Shown: positions 51,825 to 61,241, counted from the first letter of the stretch. The stretch is 64,000 nt of DNA from Dissulfurirhabdus thermomarina (GCF_012979235.1 NZ_JAATWC010000008.1:56789-120788), one strand, 5' to 3'. Notes: generated by a model not told the origin, from the sequence alone. Translations and numbers: made by a program.

Positions 51825-53180
51825 TCATTTTTGTGTTCTGAAAAGAGCTCTTGTTATTCTACTTATTGATGTAATCAAATTCATTGAAGATGCTTTCATC
51901 CTAAACATTTTGCGTGTTTCTTTAAAGAGTAAGTCTGATAAGAAGGCAGAGGCTCCTTGTGATAAAAACGTCGCAACGGCGGCGCCGATTGCTGAATAGG
52001 ATGGTATCAAAAAGAAATTTAAGCCGACGTTGCACAGCGCCCCCAAAAGAGTTTTTTGCAAAGTCAGAATTTGTTTTCCCTCGACAAGAAACCACCTGCT
52101 GCTTGCAACCCCCAGGAAGACAAAGACTGAAGCCCAGATATGAATCGCCAACACCGGAGCGGCCCCGTGATAAAGCCTTCCGTAAAGCAAGCCGGTCAAA
52201 GGCTCTGCCAAAAACGTCATCGGAAGCGCCACGCCGACACTCATCAAAGCCATGAGGTCGTAGAGTTTTTGCAGCCGGGAATAGTACTCTTCCTCGCCGA
52301 TTTTTTTGGCTTCGATGATCGATGGAAAAACCGAAGATGCAACAGCCATTGGGATGAAATACCATACTTCGCTGATCCGGACGGCGGCGCTATAGATTCC
52401 AACCGCTTCGTCGCCAACCATCTGCCCCAGCATGACCTGGTCGATTCTCATGTAGATCATGACGGCTATGCTGGAAAGGACCAATGGCCAGCAGTCCTTC
52501 AACAGCATTTTGGCCCGCGCTGCATCGGCACGCAGACTGCTCAGGGGCGGTCCTCGCCAACCCATGGCCACAATCAGGAAAAACGCGACCAGAAACATCT
52601 CGGCAAAGGCGACCCAGACAAAAGCCAAGAGCGGCGCGCGGGCGAGAATGAACGCCGCCTTGGCGGCAGCGGAGAGGAGACAGATGCCGTTTTGCACCCA
52701 GACGGTGTACTTGGATTGAACCTGGGATTCGAACCAATAGACGGCGATCTCGCTCGCCTTGAAGAGCAGAGAGGACCCCAAGATGGCAACGATGAGCCTC
52801 GCAAGAGGGTCGTCCGCCCGTAGCCAGGTGATGGCGGCGAGAAGCGCGAGATAGGCGACGAGGCCGCTGACCATCTGCAGAACGGCCGCGGTGCCCAGGG
52901 TGAGCGGGGCGGATTCGGGTTCGCGCACGATGTCCCGCACAACGATGCCCTGAAGCCCCAGGGTGGCCACGGCGGCGAAGAGTCCCACGAAGGCTTGCGC
53001 GAAACTGAGAAGGCCGAATTGCGCCGGGCCCAGGTAGCGCGCCAGCCAGACCCCCACCAGCAGCCCCAGCCCCAAGCGCAAGAACTTGTCGAGAAAGAGC
53101 CAGCCGATATTGTCGACGATCTTGAGCAGTGCGGGGCGATGCTCGATGCGGTGCCGAATCGGGCCGGGGACGAGATGCAA
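51825..53180 (-). CDS. Oligosaccharide flippase (Wzx/RfbX family)
   Basis: A 451-residue membrane protein with 12-14 helices and the MATE/PST pattern: DNIGWLFLDKFLRLGLGLLVGVWLARYLGPAQFG at the start (given as DNIGWLFLDKFLRLG and VWLARYLGPAQFG), RIDQVMLGQMVGDEAVGIYSAA in the middle, and NFFLIPSYSAIGAAVATFLSQG near the end. It moves lipid-linked glycan repeats across the inner membrane. The 5' third is GC-rich like the core chromosome and the 3' part is AT-rich like the island. First structural gene of the cluster. Confidence 0.92.
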   Translation of the reverse strand: MHLVPGPIRHRIEHRPALLKIVDNIGWLFLDKFLRLGLGLLVGVWLARYLGPAQFGLLSFAQAFVGLFAAVATLGLQGIVVRDIVREPESAPLTLGTAAVLQMVSGLVAYLALLAAITWLRADDPLARLIVAILGSSLLFKASEIAVYWFESQVQSKYTVWVQNGICLLSAAAKAAFILARAPLLAFVWVAFAEMFLVAFFLIVAMGWRGPPLSSLRADAARAKMLLKDCWPLVLSSIAVMIYMRIDQVMLGQMVGDEAVGIYSAAVRISEVWYFIPMAVASSVFPSIIEAKKIGEEEYYSRLQKLYDLMALMSVGVALPMTFLAEPLTGLLYGRLYHGAAPVLAIHIWASVFVFLGVASSRWFLVEGKQILTLQKTLLGALCNVGLNFFLIPSYSAIGAAVATFLSQGASAFLSDLLFKETRKMFRMKASSMNLITSISRITRALFRTQK

Positions 53181-53198
53181 GGCTTTTCCCCCTCCAGG

Positions 53199-53753
53199 TC
53201 ATCTTTTTTCCCACAAGAGCAGCAAGGGCCGGTTCCTGATATGTCGGCCGAAGTCAGCCCATTCTTTTCCCGAGAGGACAAGCGTCCTTATCTTCCTCCC
53301 GATGTATTTCTCCGTCTTGGCCACCAGGTCGGCGAGGTTGTTCTGGTCCACCCGGCCCACGAGGAGCAGGTCGATGATGCCCGTGTCCTTGCCCTCCGCG
53401 TAGTCGTCGAGGAGGTAGGCCGCCTCGAGGTCGCCGAGGCGCTCGATGATGGAGTCGAGGATCCGGTCCATGCCGAAGGCCTTGCGCACCATGGAGTGGA
53501 GCTCGGCGAAGAGGGGATGCTTCCGGTTGGCCCGGTAGAAGACCTGGCGGCCGTTGCGCTCACCCTCGAGGAAACCCGCCGCCTGGAGCTGCTTGAGCTC
53601 CTCGCTGAGCTGGCCCGGGGAGAGGCCGAACTCCCCGGCGAGTTCCCGGAGGTAGGCCCGCTGGTCGGGATTCAGGAAGAGGCGCATCAGGATCTTGACC
53701 CGGGCCTTGGATGTGATGAGGTGCTGGAGCATCTGATTATGTTCTAAAAACAA
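53199..53753 (-). CDS. Winged-helix regulator of the ArsR/nucleotidyltransferase-linked type
   Basis: A 184-residue protein. Residues 8-95 are a winged helix (TSKARVKILMRLFLNPDQRAYLRELAGEFG, then LSPGQLSEELKQLQAAGFLEGERNG). The C-terminal half (AYLLDDYAEGKDTGIIDLLLVGRVDQNNL, KTEKYIGRKIRTLVLSG) resembles the minimal nucleotidyltransferase-like domain often joined to such regulators next to polysaccharide loci. The GSxD catalytic motif is not evident, so it is likely non-catalytic. It sits just upstream of the flippase (18-base gap), so it probably controls or attenuates the island. A second ATG seven codons in is possible. The 220 bases upstream (53754-53973) show no gene. Confidence 0.8.
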   Translation of the reverse strand: MFLEHNQMLQHLITSKARVKILMRLFLNPDQRAYLRELAGEFGLSPGQLSEELKQLQAAGFLEGERNGRQVFYRANRKHPLFAELHSMVRKAFGMDRILDSIIERLGDLEAAYLLDDYAEGKDTGIIDLLLVGRVDQNNLADLVAKTEKYIGRKIRTLVLSGKEWADFGRHIRNRPLLLLWEKR

Positions 53754-53973
53754 GAACGATCATAGGGCGATCCGGCGGTGCTGTCAAGACCGTTGTGGGC
53801 CCCATGGACCACGGTTCCGGGGCTTTCCGGTGTGAAGGGCCGGCCCGGCGGCGGAGTATCTGGGCCGGAGCCGCGCCGGAACCCTTGTAAGGCTTATCGG
53901 CGCCTCGGCGGAAAAGTTCAATTTTTTTGATCGCAAAAGGGTCCGGCCCAGGCGCCGGGACAGGCGGGCGGCC

Positions 53974-54645
53974 TCAGGGGAGGGGCAGGAGGGCGGGGCG
54001 GGGGCCGGCCGGGCGGCTCAGGACCCAGGTGGTGGTGGCCCGCTGGATGAGGCGGGGCCAGAGGTGCTCCGGGGCCGGGTCGAAGACGTCCGCGGCCCGG
54101 GCCGGGAGGAGGTACCAGTCTCCGCGCCGGATCTCCGCCAGGAGCTGGCCCGGTGCCCAGCTCGCGCATCCGGCGTAGATCCGGAAGGGGGCGGCCGGTA
54201 CGGCGTCGAGGACGGCAAGGCGGGTCCCGAGGGCGACACCCGGGCAGACCGGGTCGGCCCCGCCGGGCGGCGCATGGACCCGGAGAAGGAGGAAGAGGGA
54301 ATTTCGAGCCACCGGGCCGCCGAGGAAGACGGTGCGGGCCTTCGTTCTGGCCGGCGGCAGCTTGGGCAGGACGCGCGCCAGGGGGACCCGGGTGGGCCGA
54401 TTGAGGACGAGGCCCATGGTGCCCCGGGGGCCGTGTTTCACCAGGAGCACCACCGTCTCGGAGAAGTTCGGGTCGGCGAGCTGCCGCGCGGCCACGAGGA
54501 GCTTTCCGGCCGAGGGCCGGGTGTCCCGGCCGGGGAGCGGCGGCCCCGGCAGCCACGGGACGGCGGCCGCCGGCCCCCGCGCCGGCACCAGGGCGGCGAG
54601 GAGGCCCAGGAGGAATGCCCGGCGGACGGCGGGGGGGAACATCAT
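53974..54645 (-). CDS. AlgH/YqgE (UPF0301) family protein with signal peptide
   Basis: A 223-residue protein. A signal-like N-terminus (RRAFLLGLLAALVPARGPAAA) precedes the UPF0301 domain: GKLLVAARQLADPNFSETVVLLV, GTMGLVLNRPTRVPLA, FLGGPVARNSLFLLLR and IYAGCASWAPGQLLAEI, then a GDWYLLPA segment. Family members are usually cytoplasmic, so the signal is unusual. ATGA overlap with the sensor kinase upstream. Function of the family is unclear. Confidence 0.88.
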   Translation of the reverse strand: MMFPPAVRRAFLLGLLAALVPARGPAAAVPWLPGPPLPGRDTRPSAGKLLVAARQLADPNFSETVVLLVKHGPRGTMGLVLNRPTRVPLARVLPKLPPARTKARTVFLGGPVARNSLFLLLRVHAPPGGADPVCPGVALGTRLAVLDAVPAAPFRIYAGCASWAPGQLLAEIRRGDWYLLPARAADVFDPAPEHLWPRLIQRATTTWVLSRPAGPRPALLPLP

Positions 54646-57161
54646 CCGGTTTCCGGCCCGTGGCTCCCGGGCGCGGCGTCGAGCACCGAGCGCACCGTGG
54701 CGGCGAGGTCTTTCCGGGCGATGGGTTTCGGGACGAAGGCCCCGCCGGCCGCCCGGATGTCGTGGAGCACCAGGTAGGTGTCGGCGTAGCCGGACATGAA
54801 GACCACCTTGAGACCGGGCCAGCGAAGCCGGGCCTCCTCCGCCAGGTCCCGCCCGTTCATGCCCGGCATGACCACGTCGGTGAGGAGGAGATCGAAGGGG
54901 CCGTCTTCCCCCTCCATCAATGCCAGGGCCTCTTCGCCCGAGGCCGCCGCCCGCACCCGGTAACCGAGTCCGCCGAGGATCTCCGCGACGAGGTCCCGGA
55001 TGCCCTCGTCGTCGTCCACCAGGAGGATCCGCTCGGTCCCGCCCCGGAGGGGACCGGCGATCTCCCCGTCGGTCTCCTCCTCCTCCTCCGCCTCCCGGGC
55101 GGCCGGGAGGTGGATCCGGAACCGGGTCCCCGTGGCCGGGGCGCTTTCCACCTCGATGTGTCCGTCGTGCTGCCTCACGATCCCGTACACCGTGGCGAGG
55201 CCGAGCCCCGTCCCCTTCTGCGGTCCCTTGGTGGTGAAGAAGGGTTCGAAGATGTGTGCCATCACGTCGCTGCTCATGCCGATCCCCGTGTCGCTCACGG
55301 TGAGCACCACGGCGGGCCCGGGGGCCATGCCGGCCGCGCACGGTGCCGAGGCCGGATCGAGGTCGGCCGCCGCGGTGGCGATTTCGAGCCGGCCGCCCTC
55401 GGGCATCGCATCCCTGGCGTTGACGGCGAGGTTCATCAGCACCACCTCGAGCTGGGCGGGATCGGCCGAGACGCGGGGGATGGACGGGTCGAGGTCGAGC
55501 CGGAGGATGACGTCCTCCCCGATCATGCGCTGGAGCATCCGTGCCAGGTCCTCCACCAGGTGGTTGAGGTCCACGGGGCGGATCTCGAGGAGCTGCCTGC
55601 GGCTGAAGGCCAGGAGCTGGCGGGTGAGGGAGGCGGCCTTCTCTCCGGCCTCCTGGATGTGGCGGACCTTTTCCACCACCGGGTGCCCGGCGGGGAGCCC
55701 CATGAGGGCCAGCTCCGCGTAGCCGAGGATGGAGGAGAGGAGGTTGTTGAAGTCGTGGGCCACGCCGCCGGCGAGCTTGCCCACGGACTCCATCTTCTGG
55801 GCCTGGAGGAGCTGCTCCCGGAGGGCCCGTTCCGCCGCCTCGGCCGCCTTGCGCCGGGTGATGTCGCGGGAGACCTCTATGACGGCCACGACCCGGCCGG
55901 CGCCGTTCCGGATGGGCGAGGCCGTGACCTCCAGGTAGGCGGGCGGGGCGCCGTCCCGGTGCACCACCCGCTCCACGATGTGGACGCCGCCGTCGGCGAA
56001 GGTGGCATCCACCGGGCAGCCGGGGCAGGCCGTCTCCCGCCCCTGGAAGGCCCGGTAGCAGATCTCGCCGACGTGGTCGCCGACCTGCGCCTTGTGGCGG
56101 TCGTTCTGGTAGGTGACCACGTAGTTCGGGTCGCGGATGGAGACCCCCTCGCCGATGGCGCCGAGGAAGCCCTCGGCCCGGGCCCGCTCCGCCTCGGCCT
56201 CCTGCAGGGCGGCCCGGAGTTTGTCCTCGGTGGCCTCGCGGCGGGCGATCTCGGCCTGGAGGGCGGCGTTACGGTCCCGAAGCGCGGCCGTGGCCGCCCG
56301 GATCCGCCGGCGCAGGAGGAGGGCGGTGCCGGCGAAGAGGGCCAGGAGGGCCCCGGCGGCCGCGGCGGCCCACTTCAGCCAGGTCGGGAGCCCCGGCGGC
56401 GGCCCCGGGCGTTTCGCCCAGCGGTCGAGGGCCTGGTAGTAGGCGCTTTCGGGATCGGCCTTCCATGCGGCCAGGTGGCGGTCGAGGGCCGGGAGCAAGC
56501 TCCCGGCGCGGTCCTTGGGCGCGGCGTAGCGGACCTCGATGGGGTCGAAGACCACCGGGGTCCGCACGACCCGGAAACGGGCCTCGTTCCGGGCGCCGAA
56601 GGCCCGGTTCACCACCCCCGCGTCCGCCCTGCCCCCGGCCACGGCGGAAAGAACCGCGGCGTAGTCGGGCAGGCGAAGGGCCTGGACCACCAGGCCGAAG
56701 CGCTGCACCAGGTCCTCGAAGGCGGCGGCGTGGATATCGCCCTCGAGGAGCGCGACCTTTCGGCCGGCGAGGTCGAGGAGGGAGTCCACCCGGCACCCGG
56801 GCCGCGCGTAGACCTGGGCCCAGTTGTTGAAGACCGGCTCGCGGCTGAACGCGAGGCGGCGGGCCCGGTCCGCCGTGCGGGCCACGGCGGGCAAAAGGTC
56901 CACGGAGCCCTCGTCCAGCCGGTGGAGGCACCCGGTCCAGGTGTCCCGGACGTATTCGGTGCGCCAGCCCTCCGCCTCGGCCACCCGGGCGAGGAGGTCC
57001 ACGCAGAGGCCGCGGGCTTCGCCCTTCTCCTCGAAGACCAGGGGCGGGTTCTCGTAGAGGCAGACCCGCACCGGGCGCCCGGCCGCGGCCGGCGAGGCGG
57101 CGGCCAGCACCAGGACGGCGGCGAGGGCCGCCCGGGCCGCTCGCCGTGCCGCGGTCTGCAT
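54642..57161 (-). CDS. Hybrid sensor histidine kinase with periplasmic solute-binding domain
   Basis: An 839-residue protein. Signal peptide (AALAAVLVLAAASPAAA), then a type 3 solute-binding domain, residues 30-255 (RVCLYENPPLVFEEKGEARG, CVDLLARVAEAEGW, DSLLDLAGRKVALLEGD), one membrane helix (WAAAAAGALLALFAGTALLL), a coiled coil, a PAS domain with several cysteines (CYRAFQGRETACPGCP), HisKA (GGVAHDFNNLLSSILGYAELA), HATPase (DTGIGMSSDVMAHIFEPFFT, GTGLGLATVYGIV) and a C-terminal receiver (ILLVDDDEGIRDLV, phosphoacceptor in LLLTDVVMPGMNG). It senses a small periplasmic ligand. It starts two bases after the radical-SAM gene ends, and overlaps the AlgH-family gene. Confidence 0.93.
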   Translation of the reverse strand: MQTAARRAARAALAAVLVLAAASPAAAGRPVRVCLYENPPLVFEEKGEARGLCVDLLARVAEAEGWRTEYVRDTWTGCLHRLDEGSVDLLPAVARTADRARRLAFSREPVFNNWAQVYARPGCRVDSLLDLAGRKVALLEGDIHAAAFEDLVQRFGLVVQALRLPDYAAVLSAVAGGRADAGVVNRAFGARNEARFRVVRTPVVFDPIEVRYAAPKDRAGSLLPALDRHLAAWKADPESAYYQALDRWAKRPGPPPGLPTWLKWAAAAAGALLALFAGTALLLRRRIRAATAALRDRNAALQAEIARREATEDKLRAALQEAEAERARAEGFLGAIGEGVSIRDPNYVVTYQNDRHKAQVGDHVGEICYRAFQGRETACPGCPVDATFADGGVHIVERVVHRDGAPPAYLEVTASPIRNGAGRVVAVIEVSRDITRRKAAEAAERALREQLLQAQKMESVGKLAGGVAHDFNNLLSSILGYAELALMGLPAGHPVVEKVRHIQEAGEKAASLTRQLLAFSRRQLLEIRPVDLNHLVEDLARMLQRMIGEDVILRLDLDPSIPRVSADPAQLEVVLMNLAVNARDAMPEGGRLEIATAAADLDPASAPCAAGMAPGPAVVLTVSDTGIGMSSDVMAHIFEPFFTTKGPQKGTGLGLATVYGIVRQHDGHIEVESAPATGTRFRIHLPAAREAEEEEETDGEIAGPLRGGTERILLVDDDEGIRDLVAEILGGLGYRVRAAASGEEALALMEGEDGPFDLLLTDVVMPGMNGRDLAEEARLRWPGLKVVFMSGYADTYLVLHDIRAAGGAFVPKPIARKDLAATVRSVLDAAPGSHGPETG

Positions 57162-57163
57162 GC

Positions 57164-60100
57164 TCACGGGGTCCACAGGGGGCAGTCCTCGCCGAGACAC
57201 TCCCGGTTGAGGCGGCGCTGCCGGCAGGCGAGGCGGTGCTCGGCCCGGAGCGGCACCGGGAGGAGGCCGCGGCTGAGCTCCGCGGCCTTGCGGAGGGCGA
57301 TCCAGCTCTCGCGCTGGCAGCAGCGGGCCGCTTCCCGCTCGCCGATCTCGCGGAGGACGTCCGCCACCACCCGCTGGAGGTCGCGGCGGGGGGCCGGGGT
57401 GAGGGGAGTCGATTCGAGGATGACGCCGAAGCCGATCCCCACGCCGATGGCCGCGCCGCAGCCGCCCCAGAAGCCGCAGCTCCCCCCGGGAACCTCGCGG
57501 CCCCGGGCGATGGCGGTCCCGATGGCCGCCTCGTCCAGTTCGCCCCCGAGGTTCCGGTAGGTGGCGGTCACCACCGCCGGGACGATGAAGTGGTGCTCCG
57601 GCCCGTGCACCGGGACGGCGGGATGGCGCCGGACGGTCTCGAGGAGGCGCACCATGTCGGTCTCGCGGGTGTGGCGGCAGATGCCCAGGACCACCTCCGG
57701 GGCGTCGGTCCCGTGGCAGGCGTCGCAGACGAAGTGTCCGCGCTCGCAGGCGGCGCTGGTGGCAAGGGTGCGGCCGCAGTAGAAGCAGGCGGCCTCGGCC
57801 GAGCGCGGCCGGTAGGCGAGGGGCGCCCCGCAGACCATGCAGCCGGCGTTGTGGCGGAGCTCGGCGACGCGGATCGAGGCGCCTTCTCCCCCCGCGACGG
57901 CGACCCCGCCGAGACGGAGGGTGGCGAGGGTCGGCCCCGCCTCGTCCACGGGGCCCGGCGCTCCTGCCGGCCCCGGCGGTTCCGGGGAGGGCGCACAGCA
58001 GCCGCCGGTGGCCGCCGCCGGTGCACCGGCGCCGCAGCAGCCCCCGGCGGGCGAGGCCGCCTCCGCCGGCGTGCCGGCGCCGCAGCCGCAGGTGGAGACC
58101 ATGGCCGCGTTGGCGACGCCCCCGGCGGCGTCGAGCACGTAGAACGGGCCGGCATCGGCCCCGGTGACGGCTTCGGCCAGGGCGCCCGGGATGCGCCGCC
58201 GCTCCCCCCGCCGCAGGACGGTGCCGTCCGCCAGGAGGAGCCCCGGGTGCGGGCCGGCATAGAACACCTCGGCGGTCCCGGCGTCGTCGGCCGGCCGCCG
58301 GGCCTCCAGCGTCACGGAGAAGAAGGGGAAGCCCCCGACCTCCCGGTAGAAGAAGCGCTTTCGGACCACGGGCGCCGTAAAGCCCAGGGCCTCGAGGAGC
58401 CCCAGGAGGTCGCCGAGCACCATGGCCCCGGCCAGGCACTCGCCCCGGAGGATCTCGTCGTTCTTGAGCCGGGCCGGGGCCGGCCGGTCGGTCACCACGT
58501 CCGAGAAGACGAGGCGCCCCCCGGGCCTCAGGATGCGGGCGATCTCGGCGAAGGTCCGGCGCTTGTCCGGGGAGAGGTTCACCACGCAGTTCGAGATCAC
58601 GACGTCCGCGACGGCGTCCGCCACCGGGACGGCCTCGAGGAATCCTTCCCGGAACTCGACGTTCCGGTAGCCGAGGGCCCCGGCCACGGCGCCCTCCGCC
58701 CCGCGGGCCAGCCGCAGCATGGCCTCGGTCATGTCCACCCCGATCACCCGCCCCCGGGGGCCCACCTTCCGCGCGGCGATGAAGCACTCCACGCCGCTTC
58801 CGGAGCCGAGGTCCACCACGGTCTCCCCCGGGCGCGGGTCGGCGTCCATCACGGGGCTGCCGCAGCCGTAGGACCGCACCCGGGCCGCCGCCGGGATGTG
58901 GGAGATCTCGGCCTCCGGGTAGCAGACGGGGTTGCGGATGTCCTCCGCCGGGGCCTCGGCGGCCCGGCCGTAGAAGTTTCGGACCGGCTCGTGGCCCGTC
59001 TCGTCGGCCAGGGCGACCACGCAGTTACAGTGGGTGAGCTGGACGTCGGAGGGGTCGTGGCGGCAGCCGGCCAGGATCTCTCCCATCCGCAGCCGGATGG
59101 CCGGCGCCTCCACGGTGGGCGGCTGCGCGGCCGCCGCCCGGGTGATGAGCCGGAGCACCGTCCGCTCGTAGAGGGGGAGGTAGGGGTCGTGTCCCACGAA
59201 GGAGCCGCCCTTGACGTAGCTGTGGTCGATGTCGCCGCCCCCCACCAGGAACCGGAGCGGGTTCCGGGCCAGCCCCGGGTCGTCCGCCAGGCTGGCCCGG
59301 CGGAGGGCCTCGAGGACGGGGCTCCGGCGCCAGGCCGCCTCGAGGCCGCCGGCCGCGGTGCCGGCGTCGAGCTTCGGGATCCCCACCAGGGCCGGCGTGG
59401 GGTAGATGTGGCCGTCCGGGCCCACGGCCACCGACTCCCAGCCGGCGTTGCTGAGGTCGAACCGGCTCCCGGGCGGGGCGAAGACCTGGGACCGGAGGAT
59501 CTCCACGTTGTCGATCCGGACGCCGAGCTTGCGGCCGGCCGCCCAGGCCGCCTCCAGGTGCCCGAAGAGCGCCTCCGGCGGGACGAAGTTCCGGGCCTTC
59601 CCCCGGCCGCGGGCGAAGTACCAGAGGTAGTGGACGTTGGAGATGCCGCGGGTCGCGGCGAATTCCACCACCCGGGGCATGTCCCCGGCGTTGGATCGTT
59701 CCACGGCCATGGCCAGGGTCACCGGGAGGCCCGCCTCCGTGAGGCGGGAGAGCGCCGCCTCGAGGGCCGAGAAGGTGCCCCGGCCCCGAAGGGCCTCGTG
59801 GTGTTCGGGGGCGCCGTCCACGCTCACCTGGAGGTGGAGGCGTCCCGCCGGGAGCCGTGCCAGCGCCGCCGCCCGTTCCCCGGCCAGGAGCCCGTTGGTG
59901 AGCACCACCACGTGGGCCTCCGGGTCGGCCCCCAGGATCTCCCCGCAGATCTCGATGAAGCCGGGGTAGACGAAGGGCTCGCCGCCGGTGAAGTAGAAGA
60001 GCCGGCAGCCGAGCCCCCGGGCCTCTGCGACCAGGCGCCGGAGGAGGCCCGGGTCGATGCCCCGGCCGGCCGCCGGCGAGGCGGCGAAGAGGCAGTGGCG

Positions 60101-60436
60101 GCAGCTCAGGTTGCAGCGGTCGGTGAGGTGGAACCAGATCTCGCGGAGCCCGTCCAGCCGCCGGGCGCCGGCCCGGCCGGGGTAGGGGACGGCGAGGTCG
60201 TCCCGGAGCTGGCCGAGGAGGGCGTGGGCCCGGACCAGGGCGGCGCCGAGGGGGGCCTCGCCCCGCTGCGCGGTGTTCCAGGCGGCGCGGTCCGGGTCGC
60301 CCGACTCGATGAGATCCTGGAGCATCCTGTCCGCCGCGGGGTTCGGGACGAACCAGTCGGGGCCGTCCCCCAGGACGTAGACGGGCGTCTGGTCGAAGAC
60401 GAGGCGGGTCCAGCGGCGCGGGGCGCTCTGCGGCAT
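57164..60436 (-). CDS. Radical SAM / ArsM-like methyltransferase / DUF5714-like fusion protein
   Basis: A 1090-residue protein. Residues 95-330 are a radical-SAM barrel with C108-x3-C112-x2-C115 ([11 protein letters not shown]) and [13 protein letters not shown]. The following SPASM-like part ([15 protein letters not shown]) lacks the usual cysteines. Residues 450-715 are a methyltransferase of the arsenite type: [12 protein letters not shown] (C525), [15 protein letters not shown] (motif I), [24 protein letters not shown] (C617) and [10 protein letters not shown] (C667). These three Cys match the As(III) ligands known in ArsM. A Cys-rich stretch (783-813) and a Cys4 knuckle (C866, C869, C884, C887) lead to a C-terminal domain ([39 protein letters not shown]) resembling DUF5714. 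ATG at 60436 follows AAAGGA. Substrate unknown. Confidence 0.85.
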   Translation of the reverse strand: MPQSAPRRWTRLVFDQTPVYVLGDGPDWFVPNPAADRMLQDLIESGDPDRAAWNTAQRGEAPLGAALVRAHALLGQLRDDLAVPYPGRAGARRLDGLREIWFHLTDRCNLSCRHCLFAASPAAGRGIDPGLLRRLVAEARGLGCRLFYFTGGEPFVYPGFIEICGEILGADPEAHVVVLTNGLLAGERAAALARLPAGRLHLQVSVDGAPEHHEALRGRGTFSALEAALSRLTEAGLPVTLAMAVERSNAGDMPRVVEFAATRGISNVHYLWYFARGRGKARNFVPPEALFGHLEAAWAAGRKLGVRIDNVEILRSQVFAPPGSRFDLSNAGWESVAVGPDGHIYPTPALVGIPKLDAGTAAGGLEAAWRRSPVLEALRRASLADDPGLARNPLRFLVGGGDIDHSYVKGGSFVGHDPYLPLYERTVLRLITRAAAAQPPTVEAPAIRLRMGEILAGCRHDPSDVQLTHCNCVVALADETGHEPVRNFYGRAAEAPAEDIRNPVCYPEAEISHIPAAARVRSYGCGSPVMDADPRPGETVVDLGSGSGVECFIAARKVGPRGRVIGVDMTEAMLRLARGAEGAVAGALGYRNVEFREGFLEAVPVADAVADVVISNCVVNLSPDKRRTFAEIARILRPGGRLVFSDVVTDRPAPARLKNDEILRGECLAGAMVLGDLLGLLEALGFTAPVVRKRFFYREVGGFPFFSVTLEARRPADDAGTAEVFYAGPHPGLLLADGTVLRRGERRRIPGALAEAVTGADAGPFYVLDAAGGVANAAMVSTCGCGAGTPAEAASPAGGCCGAGAPAAATGGCCAPSPEPPGPAGAPGPVDEAGPTLATLRLGGVAVAGGEGASIRVAELRHNAGCMVCGAPLAYRPRSAEAACFYCGRTLATSAACERGHFVCDACHGTDAPEVVLGICRHTRETDMVRLLETVRRHPAVPVHGPEHHFIVPAVVTATYRNLGGELDEAAIGTAIARGREVPGGSCGFWGGCGAAIGVGIGFGVILESTPLTPAPRRDLQRVVADVLREIGEREAARCCQRESWIALRKAAELSRGLLPVPLRAEHRLACRQRRLNRECLGEDCPLWTP

Positions 60437-60536
60437 GGGCGGTCCTTTCGTCCGGTGGCGTCCTTCGGGGAGGGCGTCGGCGTCGTACGTTCTATCCATT
60501 CTAAAGAAAGGTGTCCGAAAAGCAACGCCGCGGGCC

Positions 60537-61241
60537 TCAGCGGGCCCGGGCGGCGGCCGCCGCCCGCCACCAGGGGCTCTCCGGCGGCGGCGCCTCGATC
60601 TCGAGCCGCGTCCCCCGGGTGGGGTGGGCGAAGGAGAGGCGTCGGGCGTGGAGGGCGATGGACTGGTCCGGCAGCGGCGCCGCGGCGCCGTACTTGAGGT
60701 CGCCGAGGATCGGGCAGCCCATGGCGGCGCACTGGGCCCGGAGCTGGTGGGGGCGGCCGGTCTCGGGGGTCAGCTCGAGGAGCACCGCGCCGTTCAGCTC
60801 GGCCAGCCGGCGCCACCGGGTCCGGGCCTCCCGGGCGGCGGCCGGCGCCGACTCCGGGGGGAAGAGGCGAACGCGGTTCCGCCGCCGGTCCTTCCAGAGG
60901 GCATGGCGGAGGCGCCCGCTCTCTCCCGGGGGGCGGCCCTCGACCAGGGCGAGGTAGGTCTTTTGCACCTGGCCCTCCCGGAACTGGCGGGCCAGGCGGG
61001 CGGCGGCCTTGGAGGTGACGGCGAAGCAGACCACGCCCGAGACCGGCCGGTCGAGCCGGTGGACCACGCCGAGGTAGACGTTTCCGGGCTTGGCCCGGGA
61101 GGCCTTGAGGTAGGCGCGGCCGAGGTCCAGGAGGGCGGGGTCGCCGGTCCGGTCGGGCACCGTGGGGACCCCGGGGGCCTTCGCCAGGACGAGGAGATGG
61201 TTGTCCTCGTAGAGGACGAGGGGCGTGGGCATGCCTTGCAT
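60537..61241 (-). CDS. RluA-family pseudouridine synthase
   Basis: A 234-residue enzyme that isomerises uridine in RNA. It has PLVLYEDNHLLVLAKAPGV, the catalytic VHRLDRPVSGVVCFAV with Asp, KTYLALVEGRPP, and TGRPHQLRAQCAAMGCPILGD. No S4 domain precedes it, as in the short RluA/C-like class. Which RNA is modified is unknown. Starts at 61241 or 61232 are possible. It is divergent from hisH. Confidence 0.92.
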   Translation of the reverse strand: MQGMPTPLVLYEDNHLLVLAKAPGVPTVPDRTGDPALLDLGRAYLKASRAKPGNVYLGVVHRLDRPVSGVVCFAVTSKAAARLARQFREGQVQKTYLALVEGRPPGESGRLRHALWKDRRRNRVRLFPPESAPAAAREARTRWRRLAELNGAVLLELTPETGRPHQLRAQCAAMGCPILGDLKYGAAAPLPDQSIALHARRLSFAHPTRGTRLEIEAPPPESPWWRAAAAARAR

